DNA of 29,271 nucleotides from an uncultured Bacilli bacterium. GTDB lineage: Bacteria; Bacillota_I; Bacilli_A; RF39; UBA660. This document shows, one piece after another, positions 22,798 through 29,271 of the stretch (within the stretch, counting starts at the first letter, position 1; each line of letters starts with the position of its first letter). The stretch spans positions 1-29,271 of the forward strand of contig CAKOWF010000011.1 in the NCBI GenBank assembly GCA_934122215.1, read 5' to 3'. A program made the position numbers and the translations under genes. The notes beneath the pieces were generated by a model. That model ran no database searches, was not told the DNA's origin, and worked only from the letters and a program-made list of their open reading frames with translations.

Positions 22798-23405
22798 ATA
22801 AAATATGGAGTAATAAAAGTTTCTAATAAACTATAAACAATTATTCCTATTATAGAAAATATTAATATTTTAAAATAATGATTCATTATATTTTTAAAAT
22901 TAATTTCTAATTTATTAAAAATACTATATATCAAATATAAAGATACTTTAATAGCATATATACATAGTATTGATAATAACATTAATATTAATAAATTTGG
23001 TATTAAATATATGATAGAAAATAATATTCCTTTTATTTTAAAAGTTAATATAAATGACGATATAGTAAAACCAAATATAAAACTTTTAAAAAAGTAAATA
23101 AATATAATAATAGGTATTCCTATTACAGAAATTCCAAGTAAAAAAACAAATATAAATAATAGTATATTTGATATAACAGATTCTCTAAAACATGTTAAGT
23201 AATTTAAATTATTATTTTTTATATTAGATACATAGTTATTCATATATTCTTTTATGTATTCATGGTCTGATTTAGCTATTATAGTTATAAAAATGGTACC
23301 TGCTATAAAGCCAATTAAAAATAGTATTGTAATAAGTAATGTTGATTTTTTGTTATTATTAATTTTAGATTGTATTTTATTTTTTAGTTTGTCCAATTTT
23401 TTCAT
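22782..23405 (-). CDS. spoIIM: Stage II sporulation protein M
   Basis: Part of the SpoIID-SpoIIM-SpoIIP machine that degrades septal peptidoglycan during engulfment of the forespore; SpoIIM is the membrane anchor made in the mother cell. The 207 residues have about five transmembrane helices. LIGFIAGTIF comes early. The conserved middle FLLGISVIGIPIIIFIYFFKSFIFGFTI resembles Bacillus LLGISMIGLPIV...LKGVVVGFTV, followed by GILFSIIYLIPNLLILMLLSILCIYAIKVSL and an end like ...ETFITPYFI. ATG 23405 is preferred to the in-frame GTG nine bases upstream, which is part of the AGGTGA ribosome site. In Bacillus, spoIIM lies beside xerD and deoB (drm). Here two small genes on the other strand intervene. 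Confidence 0.92.
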   Translation of the reverse strand: MKKLDKLKNKIQSKINNNKKSTLLITILFLIGFIAGTIFITIIAKSDHEYIKEYMNNYVSNIKNNNLNYLTCFRESVISNILLFIFVFLLGISVIGIPIIIFIYFFKSFIFGFTISSFILTFKIKGILFSIIYLIPNLLILMLLSILCIYAIKVSLYLIYSIFNKLEINFKNIMNHYFKILIFSIIGIIVYSLLETFITPYFISMFI

Positions 23406-23421
23406 ATATTTCACCTATCTA

Positions 23422-23449
23422 ATCATATGTAATTATTTATTAGATATTC
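23422..23449 (-). promoter_or_regulatory. Possible sigma-E promoter of spoIIM
   Basis: On the minus strand GAATATC (23443-23449) and CATATGAT (23422-23429) are 13 bases apart. They match 6 of 7 and 6 of 8 positions of the Bacillus sigma-E elements (KMATATT and CATACANT). spoIIM is sigma-E dependent in B. subtilis. The start site would fall close to the Shine-Dalgarno, and AT-rich sequence gives chance matches. Confidence 0.35.
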
Positions 23450-23495
23450 CATTTTGATTAATTTTATATTATAATATTAATGTTGAGGTGAAGTT

Positions 23496-23606
23496 ATGAA
23501 TAAACAAATTAAAAAGAAAAAATTTAATGGGAAAAGATTAGCAGCTATATTAATGTTAATAGCTATGATAGCTTCTTATTTATCTCTTTGTTTTATGTAT
23601 TTTTAG
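23496..23606 (+). CDS. 36-residue single-pass membrane microprotein
   Basis: A reading frame starting ATG 23496 with GAGGTGAAG five bases before. The first 14 residues are strongly basic (MNKQIKKKKFNGKR). One transmembrane helix follows (LAAILMLIAMIASYLSLCF, 15-33), then MYF. Basic residues before the helix predict N-inside. Its TAG stop is the first part of the next gene's TAGGAGG ribosome site, so the two are translationally coupled. A TATAAT at 23470-23475 lies upstream. The good ribosome site, coupling and topology support a real gene; the function is unknown. Confidence 0.7.
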   Translation: MNKQIKKKKFNGKRLAAILMLIAMIASYLSLCFMYF

Positions 23607-23618
23607 GAGGAAAAATAT

Positions 23619-24008
23619 ATGAATTATTTTATAGGTTTAGAAACATTAGTTCCAAATGCTTTTATTGAATTATATCCAGAAAAAACTATTTCTTTTAAAA
23701 CAATTGAAAGATATGGAGAAAAAGTGATAAAGAAATTAGGTGACATGGGACATAGACCATTATTAGTATTAAATAGAGATTTAACTGATAAATTCTTAAG
23801 TCAATATAAAATGTATTTTGATTCAATCCAAGTTAATAATGATTATTACTTTATTTTAAAAGATGGAATTACTAAAGATGAATTAATAAGAAATGCTAGA
23901 ATGTTTCTATCTGCTGATATATTACTTGCTGTTATGGATACTGATGTAGTTAATGAAAGTCTTATAAATAACCAAGGCAAAATTTTTATAAAGAAAAATA
24001 GATATTAA
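23619..24008 (+). CDS. Conserved-looking 129-residue protein, unknown function
   Basis: A soluble alpha/beta protein of 129 residues that I do not recognise. It begins MNYFIGLETLVPNAFIELYPEK and contains GEKVIKKLGDMGHRPLLVLNRDLTDKFLSQYKM (about 33-65) and a DELIRNARMFLSADILLAVMDTDVVNESLINN stretch (about 87-118). Codon use and balanced composition look like a genuine gene. AGGAGG at 23605-23610 is eight bases from the ATG and overlaps the microprotein stop, so the pair forms a two-gene operon with its own terminator. Because it lies between spoIIM and deoB, where Bacilli usually have xerD-linked genes, a role near sporulation or the cell cycle is possible but unproven. Confidence 0.75.
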   Translation: MNYFIGLETLVPNAFIELYPEKTISFKTIERYGEKVIKKLGDMGHRPLLVLNRDLTDKFLSQYKMYFDSIQVNNDYYFILKDGITKDELIRNARMFLSADILLAVMDTDVVNESLINNQGKIFIKKNRY

Positions 24009-24037
24009 AAAATGTACTTTATTGTGTACATTTTTTT
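24007..24037. terminator. Bidirectional terminator
   Basis: AAAAAATGTAC (24007-24017) pairs with GTACATTTTTT (24026-24036) around an eight-base loop. It ends the small plus-strand operon and lies 14 bases past the deoB stop on the other strand. Confidence 0.85.
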
Positions 24038-24050
24038 ATTGTAATTTTAA

Positions 24051-25208
24051 CTATCTTATTTTATTTAAGAAACTTTCTCCATGAGGTGATTTTACATTAA
24101 AATTATCTGCTATAGTAGCACCTATATCACTAAATGAATTTAATTCATTTATATATCCATTATTTTTAAATTTTTTAGAATATACAAGTATTGGAGTATG
24201 TTCTCTAGTATGATCTGTTCCTTTATATGTTGGGTCATTACCATGATCTGCAGTAATGATCATTAAATCATCAAATCTTAACAAATCAATAATATTTGGT
24301 AAATTATCATCGAATTCTTTTAATGCATTAGCATATCCTACTGGATTTCTTCTATGACCATATTTAGAATCAAAATCATTTAAGTTAGCAAATAATAGTC
24401 CATTGAAATTTTGTTTCATTTCATCTTCTATTTTCATTATTCCATCATAATTATCAGTTGTTCTAGTGTATTTATTAATTCCAGAGTAATTAAAAATATC
24501 ACATATTTTACCTATAGATATTACGTCTAAATTAGCATTATTTAAGTAATTTAAAACTGTATCATATGCAGGATCTAATGCATAGTCATGTCTATTTGGA
24601 GTACGAGTAAAATTACCAACTTTTCCTATAAATGGTCTAGCTATAATTCTTCCTACTTTCCATTCAGGTTTTAGAGTAATTTCACGAGCTATTTCACATA
24701 TTTTATATAATTCATCTAATGGTACAACATCTTCATGTGCAGCAATTTGTAAAACACTGTCAGCAGAAGTATAAACAATAATACTTCCTGTTTTCATATG
24801 TTCTTCTCCTAAATCTTTAATAATTTCAGTACCACTTGCTGCTATATTACCTATTACTTTTCTTCCTGTTCTTTTTTCTAATTCATCTATTAATTCTTTT
24901 GGAAATCCTGTATTTAAGAATGTTTTAAATGGTTGTTCTGTAATTACTCCCATCATTTCTAAATGACCTGTTAGAGTATCTTTTCCATTACTTACTTCAT
25001 TAGCTTTAGTATAATATCCTATTACATCATCATGAGTGTTATATAATAAATTATATAATCCTAATTTTTTTAAGTTAGGTAATTCTATATTGGCACTTTC
25101 TATAGCATGTTTTATTGTATTTGTTCCTACATCATCATATTTTTTAGCATCTTTTGCTTCCCCTACTCCTGCTGAATCTAAAACTATTAATATTATTCTT
25201 TTAAACAT
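24051..25208 (-). CDS. deoB: Phosphopentomutase
   Basis: It interconverts ribose-1-P and ribose-5-P (and the deoxy forms), linking nucleoside breakdown to the pentose pool; alkaline-phosphatase superfamily, two manganese ions. The 385 residues have the metal-binding start IILIVLDSAGVG (5-16), the phosphorylated Thr in GKDTLTGHLEMMG (T78), and the metal-binding end TADHGNDPTYKGTDHTREHTPILVYS. Normal length. The AAGGAGGAATAAT ribosome site overlaps the end of xerD 11 bases upstream, so it is the second gene of a xerD-deoB operon, an order kept from Bacilli (ripX-drm). deoD is 17 kb away; no deoC or pdp is visible. Confidence 0.97.
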   Translation of the reverse strand: MFKRIILIVLDSAGVGEAKDAKKYDDVGTNTIKHAIESANIELPNLKKLGLYNLLYNTHDDVIGYYTKANEVSNGKDTLTGHLEMMGVITEQPFKTFLNTGFPKELIDELEKRTGRKVIGNIAASGTEIIKDLGEEHMKTGSIIVYTSADSVLQIAAHEDVVPLDELYKICEIAREITLKPEWKVGRIIARPFIGKVGNFTRTPNRHDYALDPAYDTVLNYLNNANLDVISIGKICDIFNYSGINKYTRTTDNYDGIMKIEDEMKQNFNGLLFANLNDFDSKYGHRRNPVGYANALKEFDDNLPNIIDLLRFDDLMIITADHGNDPTYKGTDHTREHTPILVYSKKFKNNGYINELNSFSDIGATIADNFNVKSPHGESFLNKIR

Positions 25209-25219
25209 ATTATTCCTCC

Positions 25220-26086
25220 TTAATCTCCATGTGGATGATATTTTAAATATTCCTCTTTTTTAATATTATTTGAAACATGAGTATATATTTGTGTTGTACT
25301 TATATCAGAGTGCCCAAGTAATTCTTGAATACTTCTTAAATCAGCACCATTTTCTAACATATGAGTAGCAAAGCTATGCCTTAATGTATGTGGCGTGAAT
25401 TCTGTTTTTATGTTTTTTTTAATAGCTATTAATTTTATTTTTTTAAATAGTGATTGTCTACTTATGGCTGTTCCTCTATTATTTAGAAATATATAATCAC
25501 TACTTTTTTTATTTAGTAGAGGTCTATATTCATTTATATAGATATTTAGGTATTTTAAAGCTATTTCTCCTACTGGAACTATTCTTTCTTTACTACCTTT
25601 TCCCATTACTCTTAAAATGCCTAAATTAGTGTCTAAATGAAACATTTTTAAGTTTACTAATTCACTTATTCTAAGTCCTGAAGAATACATTAATTCAAGT
25701 GCTGCCTTATCTCTATAACTATATTTACTTACTAAATCAATATCTAATATTTTTTTTATTTCTTCTTGTGACAATACTTTTGGTATTGTTTTTTTAGTTT
25801 TAAGTTTATCAATATTAGATACTGGATTATTAGTAACTTTTTCTTCTATTAATAGAAAGTTATAAAAACTTGTTAAAACATTTAAATGATGATTTATTGT
25901 TTTTGAAGAATCAATTTTATTTAAATATTCAATATATTTTTTTATATCTTCTTCATTTATTTTACACAAATCTTTTTTTATTATTTTATAAAATTCTTCT
26001 AATGTATAATTGTATGTTTCAATTGTATTTTTGCTATATTTTAAATCAATTAGTAAATAATCTAGAAAATCTTTTATATCGTCCAT
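25220..26086 (-). CDS. xerD: Tyrosine recombinase XerD type
   Basis: A site-specific recombinase that resolves chromosome dimers at dif, normally with XerC. The 288 residues consist of an N-terminal SAM-like core-binding domain (1-95, beginning with the FLDYLLIDLKYSKNTIETY helix) and a catalytic domain with all six residues: R139 (SSGLRISEL), K163 (MGKGSKER), H233 and R236 (TPHTLRHSFATHML), H259 (LLGHSDIST) and Y268 (TQIYTHV). Length and the HPHGD end fit housekeeping Xer rather than a phage integrase, and the deoB neighbour supports XerD. No attachment sites or cargo are visible. Extended -10 promoter 18 bases before the start. Confidence 0.93.
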   Translation of the reverse strand: MDDIKDFLDYLLIDLKYSKNTIETYNYTLEEFYKIIKKDLCKINEEDIKKYIEYLNKIDSSKTINHHLNVLTSFYNFLLIEEKVTNNPVSNIDKLKTKKTIPKVLSQEEIKKILDIDLVSKYSYRDKAALELMYSSGLRISELVNLKMFHLDTNLGILRVMGKGSKERIVPVGEIALKYLNIYINEYRPLLNKKSSDYIFLNNRGTAISRQSLFKKIKLIAIKKNIKTEFTPHTLRHSFATHMLENGADLRSIQELLGHSDISTTQIYTHVSNNIKKEEYLKYHPHGD

Positions 26087-26103
26087 ATTATATCCTCTTT
26101 TAT

Positions 26104-26112
26104 ATTATATCA
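26104..26112 (-). promoter_or_regulatory. Extended -10 promoter of xerD-deoB
   Basis: TGATATAAT on the minus strand within the 62-base gap after tkt; weak -35. No terminator hairpin lies between tkt and this gene, so read-through is also likely. Confidence 0.55.
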
Positions 26113-26148
26113 TTTAAATAAATATTATAAATTATACTTTACTTTTTT

Positions 26149-28077
26149 TTACAATGATTTTTTTATTTTTTCTTTTAGACTTTCAAAATCAAATGAACAG
26201 TATTTTAACACATCATCTTTTTTACCACTTGCACCAAAGTTTTCAATAGTACATAGATATTTATCACTATATACATATCCTTCAAAACCTTGTTTAGTAC
26301 CTGCTTCTATTATAAATTTTTTGTATCCTTTTGGTAGTATATTTTCTTTATATTCATTATTTTGTTTTTCAAACAATTCACGAGATGGCATACTAACTAC
26401 TCTTAATTTTAAATTGTATTCTTTTTCTAAACTATTTGATATATAAATAGCAGTATGGACATCTGTTCCAGTACTTATTATTATTCCATCTATTTTTTCA
26501 TAGTCTTTAACTATGTATGCACCTAAGCTTATATTAGGAACATTTTTATTAATAACTGGAACTTCTATTTTAGATATTATTAAGGCACTTGGTTCTTTTC
26601 TTTTGAAAATTTCTTTATAGCAACCTATTATTTCATATGTATCACATGGTCTATAAACTGTAAAATTTGGTATTGAACGGAGTGATTCTAATTGTTCTAT
26701 TGGTTGATGTGTTATGCCATCTTCTCCTATATTTACTGAATCATGAGTAAATATATAAGTTACTGGTAAATTCATAATTGAAGACATTCTAATACCAGGT
26801 TTCATAAAATCTGAGAAAACTAAAAAAGTTGATCCTATTGGTTTATAATTATATAGAGCCATTCCATTTAATATAGCTGACATTGCATGTTCTCTTACTC
26901 CAAACTGAATATTTTTTCCTGAAAAGTCATTGTAAGTTATATTTGAATAGTTATCTAGTTTTATTTTTGTAGAGCTTGCTAGATCAGCTGAACCTACTAT
27001 AATTGATGGAATATAAGGTGCTAATTTATTTAGTATTTTATGATTACTTATTCTTAAAGCTTCTTTTTCTTCATTTATTTCAAATTCAATATTATCTATA
27101 TTTATATTTTCATCTTCAAAAATAAAGTTGAATTTTCTTTTTTCTTCATTACTTAATGTAGTGTATTTTTTATAATTATTTGACCAATTATCATAGTATG
27201 GTTTCATTCTTTCAAATATTTGTTTTTGAAAATTACTCCTTAAATCATCGTTTACATAAAATGGATTTTTTGGAATATTAAATTTATTTTTAATATTATC
27301 TATATCTTCATCTGTTAAAACACTTCCATGTACTTGGCTAGTATTTTCTATAGTTGATCCTTTTCCTATAGTGGTTTTTATTTCAATGATTGTCGGTTTA
27401 TTATTTCTTTTTGCCTTTGATATTGCTTTATCAATTTCTTTTAAATTATCACTTTTTACAAGTATACTATCCCAACCCATACTTTCAAATTTTAAACAGG
27501 TATTTTCTTTAAATGTATTTAGTGTATTATCATCAGCACTTACTCCATTTGAATCATATAGAACTATCAGATTATTTAGTTTTAGATTTCCTGCTATACT
27601 TACCGCTTCATTGGCAACACCTTCCATTAAATCTCCATCTCCACATAAAACGTAGATTTTATGGTCTATCATACCATTTGTATCTTGATTTAATTTACGC
27701 TCTGCTATAGCCATTCCAACTGCACTTGCAAGTCCTTCTCCAAGTAGTCCTGTTGTTATATCAATCCCAGGTTTTCCTAGTTCTGGATGACCCGGTGTTT
27801 TAGAATTTATTTGTCTAAAATTTTTTAAATCATTTATTTCTAAGTATCCTGCCATAAAAAGAATGGAATAAAGGAGTGCTGAACCATGACCTGCTGACAT
27901 AACAAACCTATCTCTATTAATCCATTTTGGGTCATTTGGATTTATTATTATATGTTTAGCAAATAAAGTATATAGTATAGGAGCAGCTCCTAATACTATT
28001 CCAGAATGCCCACTATTAGCATTTTTAATCATATCTATACCTAATGTTTTAATATTATTTAGTGTTAATTCATCCAT
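26149..28077 (-). CDS. tkt: Transketolase
   Basis: It moves two-carbon units between sugar phosphates with thiamine diphosphate, in the non-oxidative pentose-phosphate path. The 642 residues contain SGHSGIVLG (22-30), SAGHGSALLY (61-70), TPGHPELG (94-101), the cofactor motif GDGDLMEGVANEA (146-158), YDSNGVS, and in the pyrimidine domain FSGKNIQFGVREHAMSAILNG with GEDGITHQPIEQL. Complete and of normal length. It feeds xylulose-5-P and fructose-6-P to the phosphoketolase at the start of the window and uses ribose-5-P from deoB. The ribosome site AGAGGG is eight bases before the ATG. No clear terminator follows. Confidence 0.97.
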   Translation of the reverse strand: MDELTLNNIKTLGIDMIKNANSGHSGIVLGAAPILYTLFAKHIIINPNDPKWINRDRFVMSAGHGSALLYSILFMAGYLEINDLKNFRQINSKTPGHPELGKPGIDITTGLLGEGLASAVGMAIAERKLNQDTNGMIDHKIYVLCGDGDLMEGVANEAVSIAGNLKLNNLIVLYDSNGVSADDNTLNTFKENTCLKFESMGWDSILVKSDNLKEIDKAISKAKRNNKPTIIEIKTTIGKGSTIENTSQVHGSVLTDEDIDNIKNKFNIPKNPFYVNDDLRSNFQKQIFERMKPYYDNWSNNYKKYTTLSNEEKRKFNFIFEDENINIDNIEFEINEEKEALRISNHKILNKLAPYIPSIIVGSADLASSTKIKLDNYSNITYNDFSGKNIQFGVREHAMSAILNGMALYNYKPIGSTFLVFSDFMKPGIRMSSIMNLPVTYIFTHDSVNIGEDGITHQPIEQLESLRSIPNFTVYRPCDTYEIIGCYKEIFKRKEPSALIISKIEVPVINKNVPNISLGAYIVKDYEKIDGIIISTGTDVHTAIYISNSLEKEYNLKLRVVSMPSRELFEKQNNEYKENILPKGYKKFIIEAGTKQGFEGYVYSDKYLCTIENFGASGKKDDVLKYCSFDFESLKEKIKKSL

Positions 28078-28102
28078 TGTTTATCCCTCTTATTCTTTTA
28101 AA

Positions 28103-28131
28103 ATTATATCATTTCTATACTTAATTGTAAA
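28103..28131 (-). promoter_or_regulatory. Promoter of tkt
   Basis: On the minus strand TTTACA (28126-28131) is 17 bases from TATAAT (28103-28108) with an extended-10 TGA. Near consensus. Confidence 0.65.
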
Positions 28132-28143
28132 TTAATTATATAT

Positions 28144-28174
28144 AAGAAAAAAAGATTAAGTTTAGTTAATCTTT
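28144..28174 (-). terminator. Terminator of lepB
   Basis: On the minus strand AAAGATTAA (28166-28174 complement) pairs with TTAATCTTT (28151-28159 complement) around six bases, then T7C. It lies 53 bases after the lepB stop. Confidence 0.75.
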
Positions 28175-28227
28175 GATTTATTAATGATTATTTTGTTTTA
28201 TTATTTTTATTTAATTACATCTTTATA

Positions 28228-28722
28228 TTAATTAACTTTTCCAAATTTATTAAATGGAAATAATCTATATTTAACACTACCTAGTATTTTGTCTTTAGAA
28301 ATAGTTCCAAAATATCTTGAATCTAATGAATCATTACGATTATCACCCATTACTAGATATTCATTATCTGGTATCTTAGTTAAATTTAAATTTTTTAATT
28401 CAAAATCTTCGGTATAACCTAATCCATAATTGTCTTCTATTTCATTACCATTTATATATAATCTATTATTTTTATAACTTACTACTTCTCCTGGTAAACC
28501 AATTACTCTTTTTATTAATCTTTCACCATTATAATTAAATACAACTATTTCAAATCTTTCATATTTATTATCATATTTATCTAACAAAAGAATATCTCCA
28601 TCTTTTAATGTATTATTCATTGATGGACCATCTACTCTAACAGGTGTTACTATAAATAGCCTAATTAGTATAATAGCTAAAATTATAACTATAAATGAAA
28701 TTGAATCTTTTAATTTTTCCAT
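28228..28722 (-). CDS. lepB: Signal peptidase I
   Basis: A membrane-bound protease that removes signal peptides from exported proteins. The 164 residues have one N-terminal transmembrane helix (about 8-25), the catalytic serine S34 in GPSMNNTL, the general base K71 in RLIKRVIGLPGE, and the conserved box GDNRNDSLDSR (126-136). The short size is typical of Gram-positive SipS-type enzymes. It presumably processes secreted proteins but not the class III prepilins, which need a separate peptidase. Next to rplS, a common Bacillota arrangement, with separate promoters and terminators here. Ribosome site AAGGAG. Confidence 0.95.
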   Translation of the reverse strand: MEKLKDSISFIVIILAIILIRLFIVTPVRVDGPSMNNTLKDGDILLLDKYDNKYERFEIVVFNYNGERLIKRVIGLPGEVVSYKNNRLYINGNEIEDNYGLGYTEDFELKNLNLTKIPDNEYLVMGDNRNDSLDSRYFGTISKDKILGSVKYRLFPFNKFGKVN

Positions 28723-28759
28723 ATTATCTCCTTATTAAAATATATTTTTAACTTACTTA

Positions 28760-28788
28760 ATTATACAATATATATATACATTATTCAA
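28760..28788 (-). promoter_or_regulatory. Promoter of lepB
   Basis: On the minus strand TTGAAT (28783-28788) is 17 bases from TATAAT (28760-28765). About 38 bases lie between the -10 and the ATG. Confidence 0.6.
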
Positions 28789-28804
28789 GATATTTTATTA
28801 CATA

Positions 28805-28830
28805 GAAAAAAGGCAAACTTATGCCTCTTT
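28805..28830 (-). terminator. Terminator of rplS
   Basis: On the minus strand AGGCA pairs with TGCCT around a six-base loop, extended by A-T and G.U pairs, then a T run. The stop codon is in the loop. Confidence 0.8.
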
Positions 28831-29178
28831 TACATCTTTATTTCTACGTTCTTTAATTTTTGGTGTACCTAATACATTTCTTAAGTAATTTAATTTAGCT
28901 CTTCTTACTTTACCTTTTCTTACGACTTCAACACTATCAATTTTAGGTGAATTCATAGGGAAAGTTCTTTCTACACCAATTCCTGAAGATATTTTTCTAA
29001 CTACAAAGTTTTTAGAAACTCCACTATTTTTAATAGCAATTACGATACCTTCATAAGCTTGAACTCTTTCTTTGTTACCTTCAATAATTTTATAATTTAC
29101 TTTTACTGTATCACCAACACGGAATTCAGGTAAATCATTTCTTATTTGACTTTTAGTAACCATTTCTACTTTGTTCAT
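28819..29178 (-). CDS. rplS: 50S ribosomal protein L19
   Basis: A 119-residue protein at the 30S-50S interface. It shows the expected FRVGDTVKVNYKIIEGNKERVQAYEGIVIA and SSGIGVERTFPMNSPKIDSVEVVRKGKVRRAKLNYLR. The last 20 residues are basic. A strong AGGAGGAGA site precedes the ATG. It is transcribed from a near-consensus promoter through a structured leader. Confidence 0.97.
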   Translation of the reverse strand: MNKVEMVTKSQIRNDLPEFRVGDTVKVNYKIIEGNKERVQAYEGIVIAIKNSGVSKNFVVRKISSGIGVERTFPMNSPKIDSVEVVRKGKVRRAKLNYLRNVLGTPKIKERRNKDVKEA

Positions 29179-29240
29179 CGATGTCTCCTCCTGTTCTTAA
29201 ATAGTGATCATAATAGTAATCATCGGATCACAACGAATTA
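29179..29240 (-). ncRNA. Putative L19 leader (5' UTR structure)
   Basis: The leader RNA contains GTGATC and GATCAC (29226-29231 and 29204-29209, minus-strand order) that close a 16-base loop. It lies between the promoter and the Shine-Dalgarno. Low-GC Bacillota have a described L19 leader family thought to mediate autoregulation. The length and place fit; the detailed consensus could not be checked. Confidence 0.4.
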
Positions 29241-29269
29241 ATTTTAACATAAAAAGATTATAAATGCAA
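29241..29269 (-). promoter_or_regulatory. Promoter of rplS
   Basis: On the minus strand TTGCAT (29264-29269) is 17 bases from TAAAAT (29241-29246), with an extended-10 TG. Strong promoter, as expected for a ribosomal protein. Confidence 0.75.
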
Positions 29270-29271
29270 GT

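Noticed and set aside
25220..26086. Phage or island integrase
   Set aside because: The length, the deoB neighbour and the absence of cargo, tRNA target or repeats fit housekeeping XerD.
1..29271. CRISPR arrays, insertion sequences, rRNA, prophage
   Set aside because: No regularly spaced repeats, transposase or phage structural genes, terminal inverted repeats or rRNA sequence were seen on reading both strands.

Overview
The window is a very AT-rich, gene-dense stretch of a Bacillota chromosome. Spore genes (gpr, a ylbJ-type gene, spoIIM), Shine-Dalgarno sequences of the GGAGG/GGTGAT type and Bacilli-style gene neighbourhoods point to a spore-forming or recently spore-forming low-GC lineage. 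The M16 peptidase pair and the gene order favour Bacilli/Erysipelotrichia-like groups, including uncultured gut lineages such as RF39, but the species cannot be fixed from the sequence. The standard bacterial code fits: Trp is TGG, and TGA occurs as a stop only once (9677-9679).

Layout. 1-73: elongator tRNA-Met, minus strand. 232-4111: phosphoketolase and pyruvate kinase, each a single gene with its own terminator. 4250-5767: membrane-anchored polysaccharide deacetylase with a degenerate second half-domain. 5802-6407: a DUF1016-N-like gene whose promoter contains a LexA-type box. 6442-9679: deoD and an M16 peptidase pair, one operon. 9725-14605: a dispersed type IV pseudopilus locus (three prepilins, one ATPase on the opposite strand) with holA, ending at a ylbJ-type gene. 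14658-16565: PDZ/Lon-type protease and a transglutaminase-like protein. 16615-19266: rpsT, gpr, dps and a ZIP metal transporter. 19299-21541: an octapeptide-repeat small protein, an unknown four-helix membrane protein, a 380-bp AT-rich gap with a perfect palindrome, and an XRE regulator. 21632-26086: mnmA, spoIIM, a micro-membrane protein with an unknown partner, then xerD-deoB. 26149-29271: transketolase, signal peptidase I, rplS and its leader.

How the genes fit together. deoD and deoB turn nucleosides into ribose-5-phosphate. Transketolase makes xylulose-5-phosphate and fructose-6-phosphate from pentose phosphates. Phosphoketolase cleaves these to acetyl-phosphate, and pyruvate kinase finishes lower glycolysis. 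The window therefore holds most of a nucleoside/pentose-to-acetyl-phosphate route. Two ancestral Bacilli blocks remain recognisable but interrupted: holA - rpsT - gpr, and spoIIM - xerD - deoB.

Expression signals are compact. Many promoters are extended -10 type (TGnTATAAT or TGnTAAAAT) only 10-30 bases before the start codon. Many terminators have the stop codon inside the hairpin. The signals most worth follow-up are the SOS-type box in front of the stand-alone DUF1016-N gene, the palindromic two-way promoter of the split pilus locus, the octapeptide-repeat protein, and the palindrome-bearing gap at 20388-20767.
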